A program made the translations under genes and the position numbers. The notes beneath the pieces are model-generated. The model was given only the letters and a program-made list of their open reading frames with translations, had not been told where the DNA came from and did no database searches. 64,000 bases of DNA from Delphinapterus leucas (Eukaryota > Chordata > Mammalia > Artiodactyla > Monodontidae): NCBI RefSeq assembly GCF_002288925.2, contig NW_022097999.1, positions 16,917,938-16,981,937 of the forward strand. The letters are read 5' to 3'. Positions 1 to 11,654 of the stretch are shown here, in pieces (the stretch's first letter is position 1; every line of letters begins with the position of its first letter).

Positions 1-62
1 TACAGCAGATACTAACACACCATTGTAAAGCAATTATACTCCACTAAAGATGTTAAAAATAA
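1..62 (+). repeat. L1 LINE 3' end fragment (cetartiodactyl type)
   Basis: The window opens inside the last bases of an L1 3' UTR followed by an A-rich tail. The sequence is almost the exact reverse complement of the start of the antisense L1 piece at 45061-45339, which is how I recognise it. It is cut by the window edge, so its 5' extent is unknown. Confidence 0.8.
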
Positions 63-774
63 AAGGCATTTTCCAAATGAGTTGAAAATCATACTGTTCA
101 AATATTCAATAAATATGTATTAAGTTCATACTGAAGAAAAATGCAGTCATGTTTCAGATGCTTTGGTGCTTTCTAGGACAGTTCGTGACTGTCAGTGATG
201 AGTTGGTGAAGGGAGGGACTTTCTAGAGAAATGGAAAAAAGATATTGAGAAAATATTTCAGGGGACCTTTTATAAACCCTTTGTCCTGGGCCATGTGTGA
301 GAAAAAGGTTCCTGGTAGAACTGAATGAACTCAGGCTGGCTTACATACAAAGGCAGCATGGGGAAATCAGAGAGAAAAGGCTTCCTGTGTTATCAGAAGT
401 ATGGCATGGGTTGGTAATTAAAGTGATTGGAATGTGCTGTGTAGAAAACTCCCATGAGCCACTGGAGGGAAGCGTGAGCTCTTACCTTCCTGCAATATTT
501 TCTCCAAATAGCAAGTAGTATTGTCACTCAGAAATTTAAAAGCGTCTGAAAAGCCTTCAGATGTTTAAAAAAAAAATCCAAACTCCTCCCCTTGGCATAC
601 CTACAGAGGTTGGCATGATGTGTTACCAACCTCTCTCCTGCCTATCTTTGTTATTTAAGTGCCAGCTACAAGGGACTTCTTTTCTGTTTCAAGACAGGCC
701 AAACTTGTCTCCACTTTGAAGCATTGCATTAATTTTCTGCCTGAAAACCACTGCCATGGATCTTGGCATGCTTA
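63..774. other. Unique sequence, no feature recognised
   Basis: I see no repeat, exon or RNA here. A 73-codon frame at 297-518 has no recognisable motif and no splice or polyadenylation context, so I treat it as chance. Confidence 0.5.
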
Positions 775-1024
775 CCTCTTCCTTGCTTTTTATTTTTTTA
801 ATTAATTTATTTTTTTTGGCAGTACGGGGGCGTCTCACTGTTGTGGCCTCTTCCGTTGCGGAGCACAGGCTCTGGACGCGCAGGCTCAGTGGCCGTGGCC
901 CACGGGCCTAGCCGCTCCGCGGCATGTGGGATCTTCCCAGACCGGGGCACAAACCCGTGTCCCCTGCATCGGCAGGTGGACTCTCAACCACTGCGTCACC
1001 AGCGAAGCCCTCTTCCTTGCTTCT
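775..1024 (-). mobile_element. CHR tRNA-derived SINE, young subtype, with target duplications
   Basis: A tRNA-derived SINE in minus orientation. Its poly(A) appears as the T-rich run at 787-819 and its tRNA-like head ends near 1007. Both sides carry the same direct repeat, CCTCTTCCTTGCTT, at 775-788 and 1009-1022, which is the target-site duplication of L1-driven retroposition. The body closely matches the copies at 61194-61420 and 61883-62114. The frames across it (841-1188 and 924-1181) are translations of the SINE and are not genes. Confidence 0.93.
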
Positions 1025-1139
1025 TAAATCACAGCTTAATGTCACCTCCCCAGAGAAGATTTTCTCCATCACCCAATCTGAAATATGTCACCAGTCACTT
1101 TCTATCATTTCAACCAAGCATTTATCATTACCTGACACT

Positions 1140-1285
1140 TTTTTTTTGTCTTTTTATCTCTGTTCTTCTGTTAGAATGTAAACCATGAGAAAAGAAATAT
1201 GGTCTGTCTCATTTAATGTCTAGAATAGTGCCCAGCACAAGGTAGTTATTAACAATATGTAGAATGAATGAACATATCTACTCTA
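1140..1285 (+). repeat. L2 LINE 3' tail
   Basis: Matches the L2 3' terminal pattern: a run reading roughly 'agaatgtaaaccatgag', then a 'gtgcccagcacaaggtag' segment, then a GAAT-rich end. Diverged and 3' only, as is usual for L2. Confidence 0.6.
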
Positions 1286-1369
1286 AGATCTTAATATCTT
1301 TATTCTGGGAAGACCTCCGTGTCCCTTTAGTCTAACATAGGTATCGTTCTATTATACGTCCAGCACAGC

Positions 1370-1500
1370 CTCTGTCTTTGAGTTGTGAATAATGGCGGGC
1401 ACAATGTCTTTTTTGTTTTGCATTCTTAGTGCTCCGTTATGTACCAGGAACTATTTATTGAGTGAATGAATGAATGTATGAATGAATGAATGTTGTACTG
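1370..1500 (+). repeat. Second L2-like tail with GAAT tetranucleotide run
   Basis: A second L2-type 3' end follows the first. It finishes in a short (GAAT)n run at 1461-1492 with one interruption. L2 tails normally end in such repeats, so this is probably the tail and not an independent microsatellite. Confidence 0.5.
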
Positions 1501-2440
1501 CATAGATGGTTGATCCTTAGGCATAGCCTCTGAGGTAGAAAATCTCATCTTGGTGGGCAGGAAGGGAAAGGGGGAGAGACATTCAAAGTAATATACAAAT
1601 TTTGTTTGAGGCTAAAGTCACACTTAAAAACTAAGTTACAGAAACAGAAATAAGACTGAAAGGGCTAGGAGAAAGTATTTGAGGTAATTTCTAGGACTGG
1701 AAATCTGGAATGTTGATTTTAGGAGACTCTCAGCTTAGACTTCCCGCAGTCTCTCACTTCTATTAAATACGATGGCCATCATTCCTATTCAGCTACCTTG
1801 GAGATCTGATTAAATATCAGATTCTTGACCAAGAGAGAAAGAAAGAATGTGGAACCTCAAGAGATATCAAAAGGGATATATTTGGAATAGGAGAAGGAAA
1901 AAAATTAGGAAATATTCCAGTTAGTGAAATAGCCTTCTATTCTGTCTTTGCATCCCAGTGTATTTCTAGAGCATTAAGATTTAGTGGCTACTGAGAATAT
2001 TAATGGCCCAGGGAAGCTGGGGGTTCACTTTTTTATGACAGTAACTTGTGAATTTCACTAGATAGTTTACACAGAATGGAATTCCTGTTATTCAATTTCT
2101 ATGAAGAGTTAAGGGATTTGGAGGCTTATTAACATGGTAGAGAGGAAGATGTCCCACATGCTGTGCCCTCTGCCAGATAACTGGTGTTCTTCTCCGAGAT
2201 CTAAGACAGCGTGTTTACTAAGATGTGGGGTGATAGAACACACTATTTGTTAAAGTCTGCTTTGTGGAACAATGGTCCCATGAGATGCTCCATGAACAAA
2301 AGATTCTGTAAAATTAGTTTGGGGAATGCCACTTAATCTCAGTGTATCCTTGGAGATTTACTCTTTACATTAGCATGGAAGATCTGAGAAGATCTGCAGT
2401 AAAGAAAACAATATTCTTGAACTATTTTGACTATGCAACC
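1501..2440. other. Unique sequence
   Basis: No repeat or exon recognised. Purine-rich patches occur near 1830-1910. No long reading frame. Confidence 0.45.
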
Positions 2441-2443
2441 TCT

Positions 2444-2482
2444 ATGTGTGTGTGTATGTGTGTGTAAGTGTGTGGGTGTGTA
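2444..2482. repeat. Imperfect (GT)n microsatellite
   Basis: Alternating GT interrupted several times (GTAT, GTAAG, GGGTG), so probably old and of low polymorphism. Confidence 0.85.
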
Positions 2483-2520
2483 TGAATGCTACTAACACTT
2501 TTGGGGAAGTACATGGTAGA

Positions 2521-2765
2521 GGAAAAATTATGGACATCTGAGTCAGACAGACCTGGGTTCAGATTTAATTCTTGCTACTCACTGCTGTGTGACCTAGAGA
2601 AATCAGAACAACTGATTTAACTTCTCTAAGTTCTGATTTCTCTTTGTAAATTGGGTATAGTACTTTGCCCAGTAAGATTATCATGATTATTATATGAGAT
2701 AATGCATATTTCAATGTCTAACTCAGATCATGGAATATAAATACTTAATAGTACTGGTGACCACA
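2521..2765 (+). repeat. MIR SINE
   Basis: Follows the MIR consensus order: a 'gagtcagacagacctgggttc' B-box region, then 'gctgtgtgacct', then the core, then a 'gagataatgcat' 3' part. About 245 bases, so near full length. Confidence 0.85.
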
Positions 2766-2854
2766 CAGGTGAACAATTATTATACCAAAAAAACACCATA
2801 GTAGATATGTGTGGGTTAAAAAGCTGAATAAAAAGTAGTGTGTCATATCAGAGA

Positions 2855-2975
2855 GTCTCAGTATTTAAACAATACTTATGGGCCTCTGAACCAACACTGT
2901 GTCAGGCACCTGGGGTATAACATTGGATGAGGCAGAGATGACCTTCATCCCCGTGGAGCTTACTGGCTTGCTCTG
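2855..2975 (+). repeat. Ancient mammal-wide repeat fragment
   Basis: Contains the familiar 'tgtcaggcacctggggtataacattggatgaggcag...gagct' pattern, also seen at 6105-6200 and 40240-40735. I recognise the family by pattern but cannot name the subfamily with confidence. Confidence 0.45.
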
Positions 2976-4117
2976 GTGACACATGTGTTCTCAGAGCCTA
3001 ATTCATGCTAGAGCTTGTCACTCAACCTATCTTTCCCCCATTATCTTTTCAGGTATAGGCTCCTGAGGGGGATATTTTGCTGCTGGAGTGATTCTCCAAG
3101 TACTGCCTGTAAATTGAATCCATAAAAAATGAGGAAGGTCTCACAGGTGACAGTCAAGTGCTTAGGAGCTTGGTGGGGAGAGGAATTGAATGGCAGTGGG
3201 GGCAGTACTTAGAGAGCATCATGTAAACTATACAATAGACATTAAACTTTGGTTTCCCCTTCCATCAGGTAAAAAGAGAATCACCCTTCCTACATTCTGG
3301 GGAGAGCATTTATAATGGTAGCTTTTAAGGATAATTTATAGGAATGTTTAGTTACTGCTAGAACAATGATTTCAGGATATAAGGTTTACAAGGATTATGA
3401 AAATAATAGCTAACTGTCCTTTTTTGTACATTTTCCCTAGGTTGGTTTGAGTGCTAGCATTGACATTTATCTGGAGAAAAATGGCGAATGCTCAAAATTA
3501 CTGATAAACGTATTTGAGAAGATTTTCAAGTTTTTCAAATATGTTAAAAGGTGGAAAATGATTTTTTATTACTTCTTGGTTCCTTTATGTATATGTTTAA
3601 AGAACAGGGTGTTTTATGAATCATTTGGAATAACGACAGCGGTTTCCCGAGCCCCAGGCACCCAACAGTCCGTAACTTCTACCTACAGCACAATCTTTGA
3701 AGGCAAAAAAATCTCACTCAGCAGACTTCAGGGGCCTTGCAGACAAAAGAAAGGAAATGTCAGTTATGTGACTGCTGAGGGACAATTTCCTATCTGACGA
3801 AGTGACCTTGAAATGCTGTTCAAAGTGGCTGTGAGGGAGGCATGGCTCATTTTGGTTGGCGAACACGTGGGCTTGGAAATGAACTGCCCTCTTGGGTTGA
3901 GCCTGCCTTCCAGTATGGGGGCATTAATGCATTTTAATGGAATTGCCCACACTAGGTTTAGTTGGTAAAGAAGAACCGCTGTTGCTTAGCTGTTTTCAGT
4001 CTTTTTGTCTTGCAAAGTTATGTATCTTTTTGAGGCTTGGGGAAAGGATGTAGCTGAAATAAAACAAGTGAAGTGGGAATGAGGTGAGAAATCAGATCAT
4101 CTGTATTTAAAAGTGGC
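2976..4117. other. Unique sequence
   Basis: No repeat recognised. A 116-codon frame at 3447-3797 shows low-complexity hydrophobic and lysine-rich stretches and no domain. I do not call it a gene. Confidence 0.45.
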
Positions 4118-4119
4118 CA

Positions 4120-4345
4120 TTTTTTTTTTTTTTTTTGGTTTCACTCAGCCAGGGACAGTGCTAAATGTGTTATATTAATTTTCTAATTTAATCTATGCAG
4201 CAATTCTATGACAGTTATATGATTACCTCCAATTTTTAGATTGTCTTCAATTTACTGAGGTTTAGAGAGGTAAAGTGAATTCTCCAAAGTCACAAAGCTA
4301 CTTAGAAATGGAACTAGAGTTTGAATCCAGGTCAGTTTGTACTGA
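4120..4345 (-). repeat. MIR SINE (antisense) next to a T17 run
   Basis: A run of 17 T (4120-4136) precedes a MIR read in reverse: 'cagtgctaaatgtgtta', 'aatctatgcagcaattctatgac', then 'tttagagaggtaaagtgaat', 'cacaaagcta' and the reversed B-box region 'tttgaatccaggtcag'. Confidence 0.8.
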
Positions 4346-6100
4346 CTGGAAAGTTTGTTTACTTTATTATACCTATCACAATGCCTATACAACAATGACT
4401 ATTACCGTTAACCATTAACTATTACCCACTTTGAACTGAGAGAGTGTTAGTTCTATTTTTTCCTGGGAGTGGTGCTCTCTAGAAGATGAGGGCTATGTCC
4501 ATCCTCACCTCCTCCTTGGCTCTGGATCAAGGAGGACATCTGAGTTTGATACAAATGTTCCACAGTCTTTCTTTCCAGATGCGGTTCTAAAGGGTCCCCC
4601 CAGATCCTGAAGGGGATTAGCTATGGATCAGTTTAGCTGTCACTAGAGGGCTCAGAATGGACCCTGACTGCCAGAAGCTGTTCTCTGGATGTGATGCCAA
4701 GAGATGAACAAGCTAATGGGTAGCGGAAAGACCTAGAGGCTGTTTGATGGCATAGGGAACAGCTAGGATAGAGCACTGAGAGAAGCCGGGGTCATAGAGA
4801 GACTGTCTGGGGGATATTCTGTTTGTGTTAAGGAATCCTTCCTTGCAACATTGGAGGGTGTTAGGCTCTTCGTAGAACTAACTGGGGGTTAGGACTGGAG
4901 ATCTATAAACACCCGATACACACAGTTTCTCCTAAGCACATGGACTCAACCTTCCTAAAGAGGGTTTTAATTCTAGGGTAGGACACTTCTCCATGCTTCT
5001 GTATCCTTAGCCACCCCCCCACCTCTCACACACACACACTTCACTTTCATTCATGTTTAAATTACTACCAGCTAGTGGAGCCAGAGATCCACATACAAAT
5101 CCTTGAAGGAAAATGACATTTTTTCTTCTCAAGCTAGGACAGATAACGAGAACTAAGGTCAAAGAGGATTTTTTGCATGTGAACGTGCAGATTTTGGTTA
5201 ACTCTGTATCTGTTCAATACAAAGAATATGTTATACCTGAAAGAAACATTGTGGTCTATTGTTATTTAATAAACTAACCTGTCTATTTCGATCTTTAAAA
5301 AATAAACTGATGGCAAAGCTGGGTTTCCTTTGTAATTTCTTTTGAAGGCAGCTGGAAGTTGCAGAGGTAGGATTTAATCTCCCTCCTTGGGGCATCGTTT
5401 GAGTGACAGCTATTCACTAGTAGCCTATGGTGTAGGCTTCTAGGAAGCAGTAGCAGTTTTGTCTTCTCTTGGTTCACAGGCTGCTCTCTTAAGAGAACTG
5501 ACTGACACTGTTTTTTGCTATGCAGGGGTAATTGTCCACAGACATAGGTGTATAGGGAAGAGCTCAAACCTGTAATTTCTCACTGTTCCCAAAACCTCAT
5601 TTCAGAGGTAAGGCTGAGGGTCTCTCCATTTTGCCTTTTTCGTGATTAAGTCTGGATGGCATTAACAGTCAGTGGGGAAGCAGACTCTTCCTCCATCATT
5701 TGTTCCAGTGTGGCCTAGCTTGGGGTCGGGAGGAGGGTTTGCAGAGCCCAGGAGCTGCCTTACTGGGACACAGCTTGAACCCTGGCCCTTCTGAGCCTCC
5801 CACTTTAACTGATTGCCTGCTCACATACTGGTTGAGTGGTCTGGCTATTCCAGTGCTGCTTGTGCACTTGTGAGACATAACTGTTCTCCACCTGGATATC
5901 ACTGTATGCGATGGGAGGTCTTAATGAACTTGGATCCTAGTTTCTTGGGAATGAGTTCTTGACAATGTCGGTCTGGGGTTGGTGTCCCTTTTATGTGCCC
6001 TCAGAGTGTCCTATACTTCCTCTATCACTCTATGTATTACACTTAATGCCTGTTTTCTAAGTTAAAATTTTATTCTTAAAAAACTGAACTCATCCACTTA
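4346..6100. other. Unique sequence
   Basis: No repeat recognised apart from a short CA run near 5029-5038. Frames at 5295-5567 (minus) and 5696-5902 (minus) carry no motif. Nothing supports an exon. Confidence 0.4.
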
Positions 6101-6104
6101 ATTG

Positions 6105-6200
6105 ATTTATCAAACATGTCTTTATATGTGAGTACCATGTGCCAGGCACTGTGCAAAGGACTGAGGATTCAGTGGTGGACAAAATATTCAAACAAAACCA
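6105..6200 (+). repeat. Ancient mammal-wide repeat fragment
   Basis: Shares the 'gtgccaggcactgtgcaaaggactgaggattcagtggtggacaa' style pattern with 2855-2975 and 40240-40735. Subfamily not named. Confidence 0.45.
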
Positions 6201-6285
6201 AAGTATGTGGGGTAAAGTGAAAGTTCTCTTTTAAATCCTCCATCTCTCCCTCAAGTCTCACTCCTCTGAAGGAACCTACTTTTAG

Positions 6286-6531
6286 TAATTTAGAGCAGGG
6301 ATTGGCAAACTGCCACCTGAGACCCAAATGTGACCTGCCACCTGTTTTTGTAAATAAAGTTTTATTGGAACAGAACCATGCTCATTTGTTTACATATGGA
6401 AGCTCTGTGATTGCCATCACACTATAACCCCAGAGTTGAGTGGCTGTGATAGCAACTGTATGGCTCACAAAGCTGAAAATATTTACTATCTAGCCCTTTA
6501 CAAAAATAGTTTGCTCACCACTAATTTAGAG
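6286..6531. mobile_element. Non-autonomous hAT-type DNA transposon with target duplication
   Basis: The element runs from about 6296 to 6523. Its ends are inverted (CAGGGATTGGCAAAC at the left; the right end reads TAGTGGTGAGCAAAC on the minus strand). An 8-base direct repeat ATTTAGAG flanks it at 6288-6295 and 6524-6531, extending to TAATTTAGAG on both sides. An 8-base duplication and CAGGG-type ends are the hallmark of hAT transposons. The interior, with its 'taaataaagttttattggaacag' segment, is a common mammalian repeat whose exact name I do not assert. It is too short to code for a transposase. Confidence 0.85.
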
Positions 6532-6664
6532 GGTATTTCCCCAGAACTTTAAAAGTGTATTTTATATGCACATATATGTGGATGTTTTGTTTTGTGTATT
6601 TTTTCTTAAACAAGAGTATGTTCCATTATTTTTTAACCTGCCTTTTCTTTTCTAATTGCTTGCA

Positions 6665-6785
6665 TAAATGGCCCTCAAACAGAGAGAACAGAGAACCTGC
6701 TCACTGTTTCTGGTTCAGCCCTTGGCATGGTCTCTGGCACATAGGGGTTGCTCCAAAAATATTTATTGAATGATTAATGAAAAAT
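6665..6785 (+). repeat. L2 LINE 3' tail
   Basis: A 'tctctggcacataggggttgctcc' segment followed by 'atatttattgaatga' is the standard L2 3' end. Confidence 0.6.
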
Positions 6786-8385
6786 ATATTGCTATTTTTC
6801 ATAAAGTTCCAAAGTTGTAAATGATTTAGTTAAGAAATAATTCAGTGCATACTGAAGGTTATTCATATTATAATAGCCCTCTTCCAACCTATATTCCATT
6901 GTGATTTCTAGGGTCAGAGAGAAAAATGAACAATATCCACTTGTCCCTGGAGAATTGTGCAAGGACATAAGTCTTAGAGATGTGAGCCACCTGTAAAATA
7001 GGTTGAAATGGAAGGCAGGTTGACAACTGGCCAAACTTGGGAACACAGGGCTTTCCATGTTAGCACAGTAAGCTCTTTGCTGAAGCGTGAGCGAATATAG
7101 GCAGCCCTCTTCATTAAGTAATTTTATATGTCGTGGGTTGAGTACCTGGAATTGTGCTGGTGCAATGCCCATGGCATTGCAACATGTAGATACACTGCTC
7201 AGAAGGTATGGCTTTTATTACTATTTTGTAGCTTGCACTTTTAAGGAGGTTTATTCTCCATCAGACAGTATGAGTCATGTATTTAGGTATTCATAGGGAT
7301 CTTTATTTCTACTAAAGGTGGGAGGGTCTGCTTTCTTATCAAGTTTATCATTTTCTATAATTTTGGCAAATCTCCTTTCTTGGATATTGAGGAAACAGTT
7401 TGGAGTGGCTTTATTTTATGTCGATGGCTTTCTTTTCTTTTTGCATGCTCCCCCACCACCATGTCTCAAACCTTCCTCATCTAACCTTGGCAAAGCATGA
7501 GGTGCGAGTAGAACAGGTGTGTTGCCAGGTGAGGTGAGGTGCGTGGGCACGTGGGAGCCTAGCTGCTGAAGTCTTTCCTGGATTTCTGTGTGGGAGGAAA
7601 ACGCGTGCATTTCCCACCATCTGATTTAGGCTCGCTGTTGATCCTTCTCTCTCCCAGGCATTTATTTGGTTTGGGGGCACAAAATGGGTCTCAGGAGCGA
7701 AAGTGTGATTCCAGGTAGATTCTTCCTTAGCAGCTGGGACCTGGAATGGGATTGTGGCTGCCCGGCGCAGCCAGCTTCTCACTCCCCTCACCTCCCGTCA
7801 GTGAGCACTCTTGGGCAGCCACAACACAAAGTGAATGCTTATAGTTACAGGAGTGGAGACCTTTTCAAATCATCTCAGGAAAAGCTGTTTATTATGAGGA
7901 TACTGCTGAACTGGAACCAAACTGGGAAGGTGGACATTAAGGCAACTCTAGAGATCAGCTACTTTTTATTATTTCTCTCTCTCTCTCTGTTTACCTCTTT
8001 CTGCTTATCTGCATAGTTCTTTTTATGTAGTTATCTTCTGCTTTTCCATATCTTCAGCTTGCCATGCCTATCATATTTTCCTTAGCAGCCTCTCTCAATT
8101 TCTGCTTTATAAAACTATTTTCCACGCCCTACACTGAGGAATACAACATATTCTCATTGGTAGCAGTGATTCTTACATTCTGAGATCTCTGGGTGTCTCT
8201 ATAAATAGGTTGAGAAAACTCCTTGGTTTGTTCTGATGAATTCCCTTTAGGTAGAGCAGACCTCCCTGGTCAAGAATCATTACTTTCAATTTTGGCTATT
8301 TTAACTTCTTTCATTGAAGTTCATTATTTTTTTTCTTCTGTATTTCTCAATACTTCGTGTGCATACCAGTTGTCTGGAGATATGA
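6786..8385. other. Unique sequence, locally GC-richer at 7440-7800
   Basis: No repeat recognised. Overlapping frames on both strands at 7318-8016 occur because stop codons are sparse in the GC-richer part. None has a recognisable domain. A short CT run lies at about 7975-7992. Confidence 0.4.
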
Positions 8386-8387
8386 AA

Positions 8388-8488
8388 ATGCTGACTAACT
8401 CTAGGTTGGGGCAGAATATTCTGTTTCTGGCAAGTTTCCAGGTGATGCCAATGCTGCTGGTTGATGGACCACACTTTGAGTAGCAGAG
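8388..8488 (+). repeat. MER5-type hAT element, right-hand part
   Basis: Reads 'tctggcaagtttccaggtgatgccaatgctgctggt' then 'accacactttgag', the right half of MER5. The left half is missing or too diverged to see. Confidence 0.7.
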
Positions 8489-8495
8489 CTTTAGG

Positions 8496-8686
8496 GCTGT
8501 GGTGCTCAGACTTTAGTGTGCATCAGAATGATATGGAGGGCTTGTTTAAATGTAGATTGCTGGGTTCCACCACCAGAGTTTCTAATCCAGTAGGTCTGGA
8601 GTGGAGCCTGAGAATCTGTATTTCTGACAAGTTTCCAAGAGATGCTGACGCTTCTGTTTTGGAGACCTCACACTGAGAACCACTGT
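8496..8686 (+). repeat. MER5A hAT element, near complete
   Basis: From 'gtggtgctcagactttagtg' through 'gattgctgggttccaccaccagagtttctaatcc' to 'cactgagaaccactg', i.e. the whole MER5A length with both ends. Possible imperfect 8-base flanks (GCTTTAGG and TTCTAAGG). Confidence 0.82.
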
Positions 8687-8689
8687 TCT

Positions 8690-8870
8690 AAGGCCATGAC
8701 ACTCACCCTCAGTCACCCTTGACTTCATATCAGAATCAACAAGAGTACTTTGTAAAATATGTATATCCAGTTCCCCTAATCCCCAGCCTGATTTAATTGG
8801 TCTGTGGTGAACCCTGGTACCTGAATGTTTAAAAAGGTCACCAGGTGATTCTAACGTGTATCCTGGCGAG
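8690..8870 (+). repeat. Third, more diverged MER5-like copy
   Basis: Shows the same order of landmarks as the preceding copy ('catatcagaatcaac', 'cagttcccctaatccccag', 'ggtcaccaggtgattctaac') but with more changes. Confidence 0.5.
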
Positions 8871-9634
8871 AGAAAGCCTAGAGAATTTAATTGGCCATGC
8901 TGACCTTTTTCAGCCAGTGAATGAATTGACTGCCCTAGATTATGTTCTTGTCTATGGTCTAAACAGCTGTCATCAGGAGGAATTCGTATGGAATAAGTGT
9001 AGGCTCTTAGGCTAAAAAAGCGGAGAGTGAGCTGGTTGCTATTAGAAGAAGCCACAGCAGGAAGGTGGTTGATGTTTGCAGCCCACTGAGTATAACAATA
9101 CCTAATTCAAAGGGTTGTTGTGGAGGGTTCAGTATAGGCTTGGTACAGAGTAGACATTTAAGTACTGATAATAGTAGAAGCAGCTCTAATTATAGGAGTT
9201 GTAGTGGTTGCTGTTCTTTACTTAAGTCTTGGGGTCCATGAAGGACATCACCAACATTTTTTATGGCACTGGCAGCAAAACAAATATCCCCACTGCCTGA
9301 CACTTCCAGTCTCTGCATTCATTAGTGACCTGACTTGATTCTGTTACTGGTCTGTGAGACTTTTGGTTCTGGGGCCACATCTCACTCATTTAAACATCCT
9401 GGCTACCTTGGCATCTCAGTTAGTATCCAGCACCTGGTAATAACCTTCCTGCTAGATGCAGGAATGAAAGGATACACAGACAGTACCAAGTAAAGTAGTA
9501 TGATGGAGTTCCTGTTTGTGCAGCCCTATCGTGGGCTTGCTCCCCACCTCAGCTTGCAAGAGGGGGTCTTTGGGGATTTGCTTGCATCCTTGGAGCATTG
9601 CCCAACAATATCTAGACAGTTCCTATTGGAACTG
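8871..9634. other. Mostly unique; MIR 3' fragment at about 9085-9180
   Basis: The segment 'tacctaattcaaagggttgttgtggagg' followed by 'ggtacagagtagacatttaa' resembles the 3' half of a sense MIR. The rest is unrecognised. The 157-codon minus frame at 8582-9055 overlaps the MER5 copies and is not a gene. Confidence 0.45.
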
Positions 9635-10060
9635 AGAAGGTCTTTGTGAGCAGTTTAATACAATTACCTCATTTTACAGATAGGGATGCTGAGGCTCAGA
9701 GAGTGACGAAACAAGTCATCTTTGGGTGTTGAATTATGCTATTAATCACCTGATAAGTTAATATTAAAACGTACAAAAACTTGAAAAATTTGCTTCCTTT
9801 TTTATTTACAACTAGGGAGCTCTGCATGGCAGGATAGTAGCAGTTTTTACACGTGCCAGGCATTGTGCTAAGCACTTTATATGCATTATCTTATTTCATT
9901 ATCACGGTAACCTTAGAAGTTGGTGCTTTTATTCACCACAGTTCATGAATAAATAAAGCCAAAAGAAGCTATGATTTCTCCAAGACCACACTGCTAGTGT
10001 CAGAGCCCAAGAAATCTGATTGCAGAGTTTATGTTCTTAACCAATGCACCTTCTCCTGTG
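9635..10060 (-). repeat. Two antisense MIR copies (partial, then near complete)
   Basis: A fragment at about 9650-9730 reads 'cctcattttacagatagggatgctgaggctcagag'. A second copy at about 9840-10060 reads 'gtgccaggcattgtgctaagcactttatatgcattatc' through to 'ccaagaccacactgctag', the reversed MIR core. Confidence 0.75.
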
Positions 10061-11140
10061 CTTTGAACGAGAGCATTTAGAACACACCCTGCAAAAGAGG
10101 CTAGATGTGAACAGTGAGCAAAATCCAGCATTTAGCTTCTAGTAGAACCTGGCTTCTTCATTGCACCTGAGTGGATGAGGATCATAAAATCTTCAGTACC
10201 AGGGCAAGATGGGATCTGTGACTGCCTAGGTCCAAGAGTGAAAGGAACACACTCCTTGCACATGCTCTTTTCACTCCAGTCCCCTCTTGTCTGGACGTGG
10301 AAGGTCTTGGTGTTGTGTTTGGAAGAGGCAGAACTGGAAGGAACCACTTGGTGAGTTATTGTAATTTTACAGCTCATAAAATATTTCTGAAAGCTTTTCT
10401 CAGAGTCAGTATTGAAACATTTCTTGATTCCCAGGCCCTGAATCACACCACGGGGCCAATAATATTTCTTGGAAGAAATAATATTTCTTCTGACTCAACT
10501 TTTTTTGTCTTAATTGGTGTTACTTTAGGATCCTGAGGGGCATGAGTGAAAAGAGTCTGGTTGGCTGTTGCCTGATATAATTTCATTACTTATCAGAATC
10601 CCTGCCATTTCCTGTGGTAACGTAATAACAAATGAACTTGGTAGCATCTGTCTTCATAATAGTGCAAATTACATTGGAATGTTGCTGGTGGGGAAAAATC
10701 AGCTACAGAGAGTCAGAAGGAACCCAGTGAGAGGAGAAAGACTACAAATATTCTAACAAACATAAGTAAACTAGGCCTCCCTCTTCTTTGGATAAATTTG
10801 GGAGTTTAAATAGATTGCAGAAGAACTTAGCCTTCAAATTGGACCTGGAGCCACACAACAGATTTATCCTGACTCCTTTTGATTCAGGAGGAGGAAGAAG
10901 AAAATAGAGGCATTCATTCCTCTTGGTGATTAGCTGGCTGCCAGCAGAATGTGCAGAAAGGATTTACAGTCCCAGGAGCCCTGGGAAGCTGCTTTCAATA
11001 GCTTTTATAGTCTCAGTGCTTGAGACTTTAATTTGTTTGACATTTGGTTGTTGAAGACGATTTATTGTCCCTGGCTTGTTTTCATTATCTCAGGCACTGG
11101 AGAGGGGAAATTTAGAGACTAGGAAATGGGAAAGCAGCTC
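10061..11140. other. Unique sequence
   Basis: No repeat recognised. Opposed frames at 10132-10446 (minus) and 10297-10536 (plus) overlap each other and carry no motif. Confidence 0.4.
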
Positions 11141-11146
11141 TTTAGG

Positions 11147-11310
11147 TCTTGGCTACTCAAAGTGTGGTCTCTGGGCCAGTGCTTCACCTGGGAGTTTGCT
11201 AGAAATGTAGACTCTCAGGTCCCAGCCCAGAATTACTGAATCAGAATCTGCATTTTAACAAGATTCCCAAGTGATTCGTGTGCACATTACATTTTGAGAA
11301 GCACTGCTCT
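11147..11310 (+). repeat. MER5A hAT element
   Basis: From 'ctactcaaagtgtggtctctgggcc' to 'attttgagaagcactgctct', with the diagnostic middle 'ggtcccagcccagaattactgaatcagaatctgcattttaacaag' order. Near full length. Confidence 0.8.
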
Positions 11311-11477
11311 AGAATGTCTTCTCCTGGTCTTTGAGATGCTCAAGGAGGGGTGTAGGCCGTGCTGGCCTTATGTATGTTTGTTCAAGCTGGTATAATTTCT
11401 TAATACCACATCCAGCACAGTGCCTGGAGTGTCTTCTCTTCATCCTTGCTATGTCATCAATCAACAGTACTGATAAC

Positions 11478-11612
11478 TGGGTGTTTACTGTGTGCCCAAG
11501 CACAGTTCTTAGCACTTTACAAACATTCTGATCTTCAGAACAACTGTGAGGAAAAAACTACTGTTATCCCTATTTTATAGATGGGGAGATGAAGACAAGA
11601 GATTGGGCAAAT
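11478..11612 (-). repeat. MIR SINE, antisense fragment
   Basis: 'gtttactgtgtgcccaagcac', 'agcactttacaaacattc' and 'tattttatagatggggagatgaagac' follow the reversed MIR. Confidence 0.75.
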
Positions 11613-11654
11613 TTTTTTTTTTGGCACAATGGAATTAAAATTGAAGAGCTGAAC

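Noticed and set aside
841..1188. 115-codon and 85-codon frames
   Set aside because: They translate the CHR SINE. The same peptides recur at 61151-61549 and 61906-62219, so they mark a repeat and not a gene.
1461..1492. GAAT units, considered as a CRISPR-like or satellite array
   Set aside because: The unit is four bases with no spacers and it forms the end of an L2 tail.
7318..8016. Four overlapping frames on both strands
   Set aside because: GC-richer sequence lowers stop frequency. The frames conflict and none has a motif.
8582..9055. 157-codon minus-strand frame
   Set aside because: Overlaps MER5 copies, with no domain or splice context.
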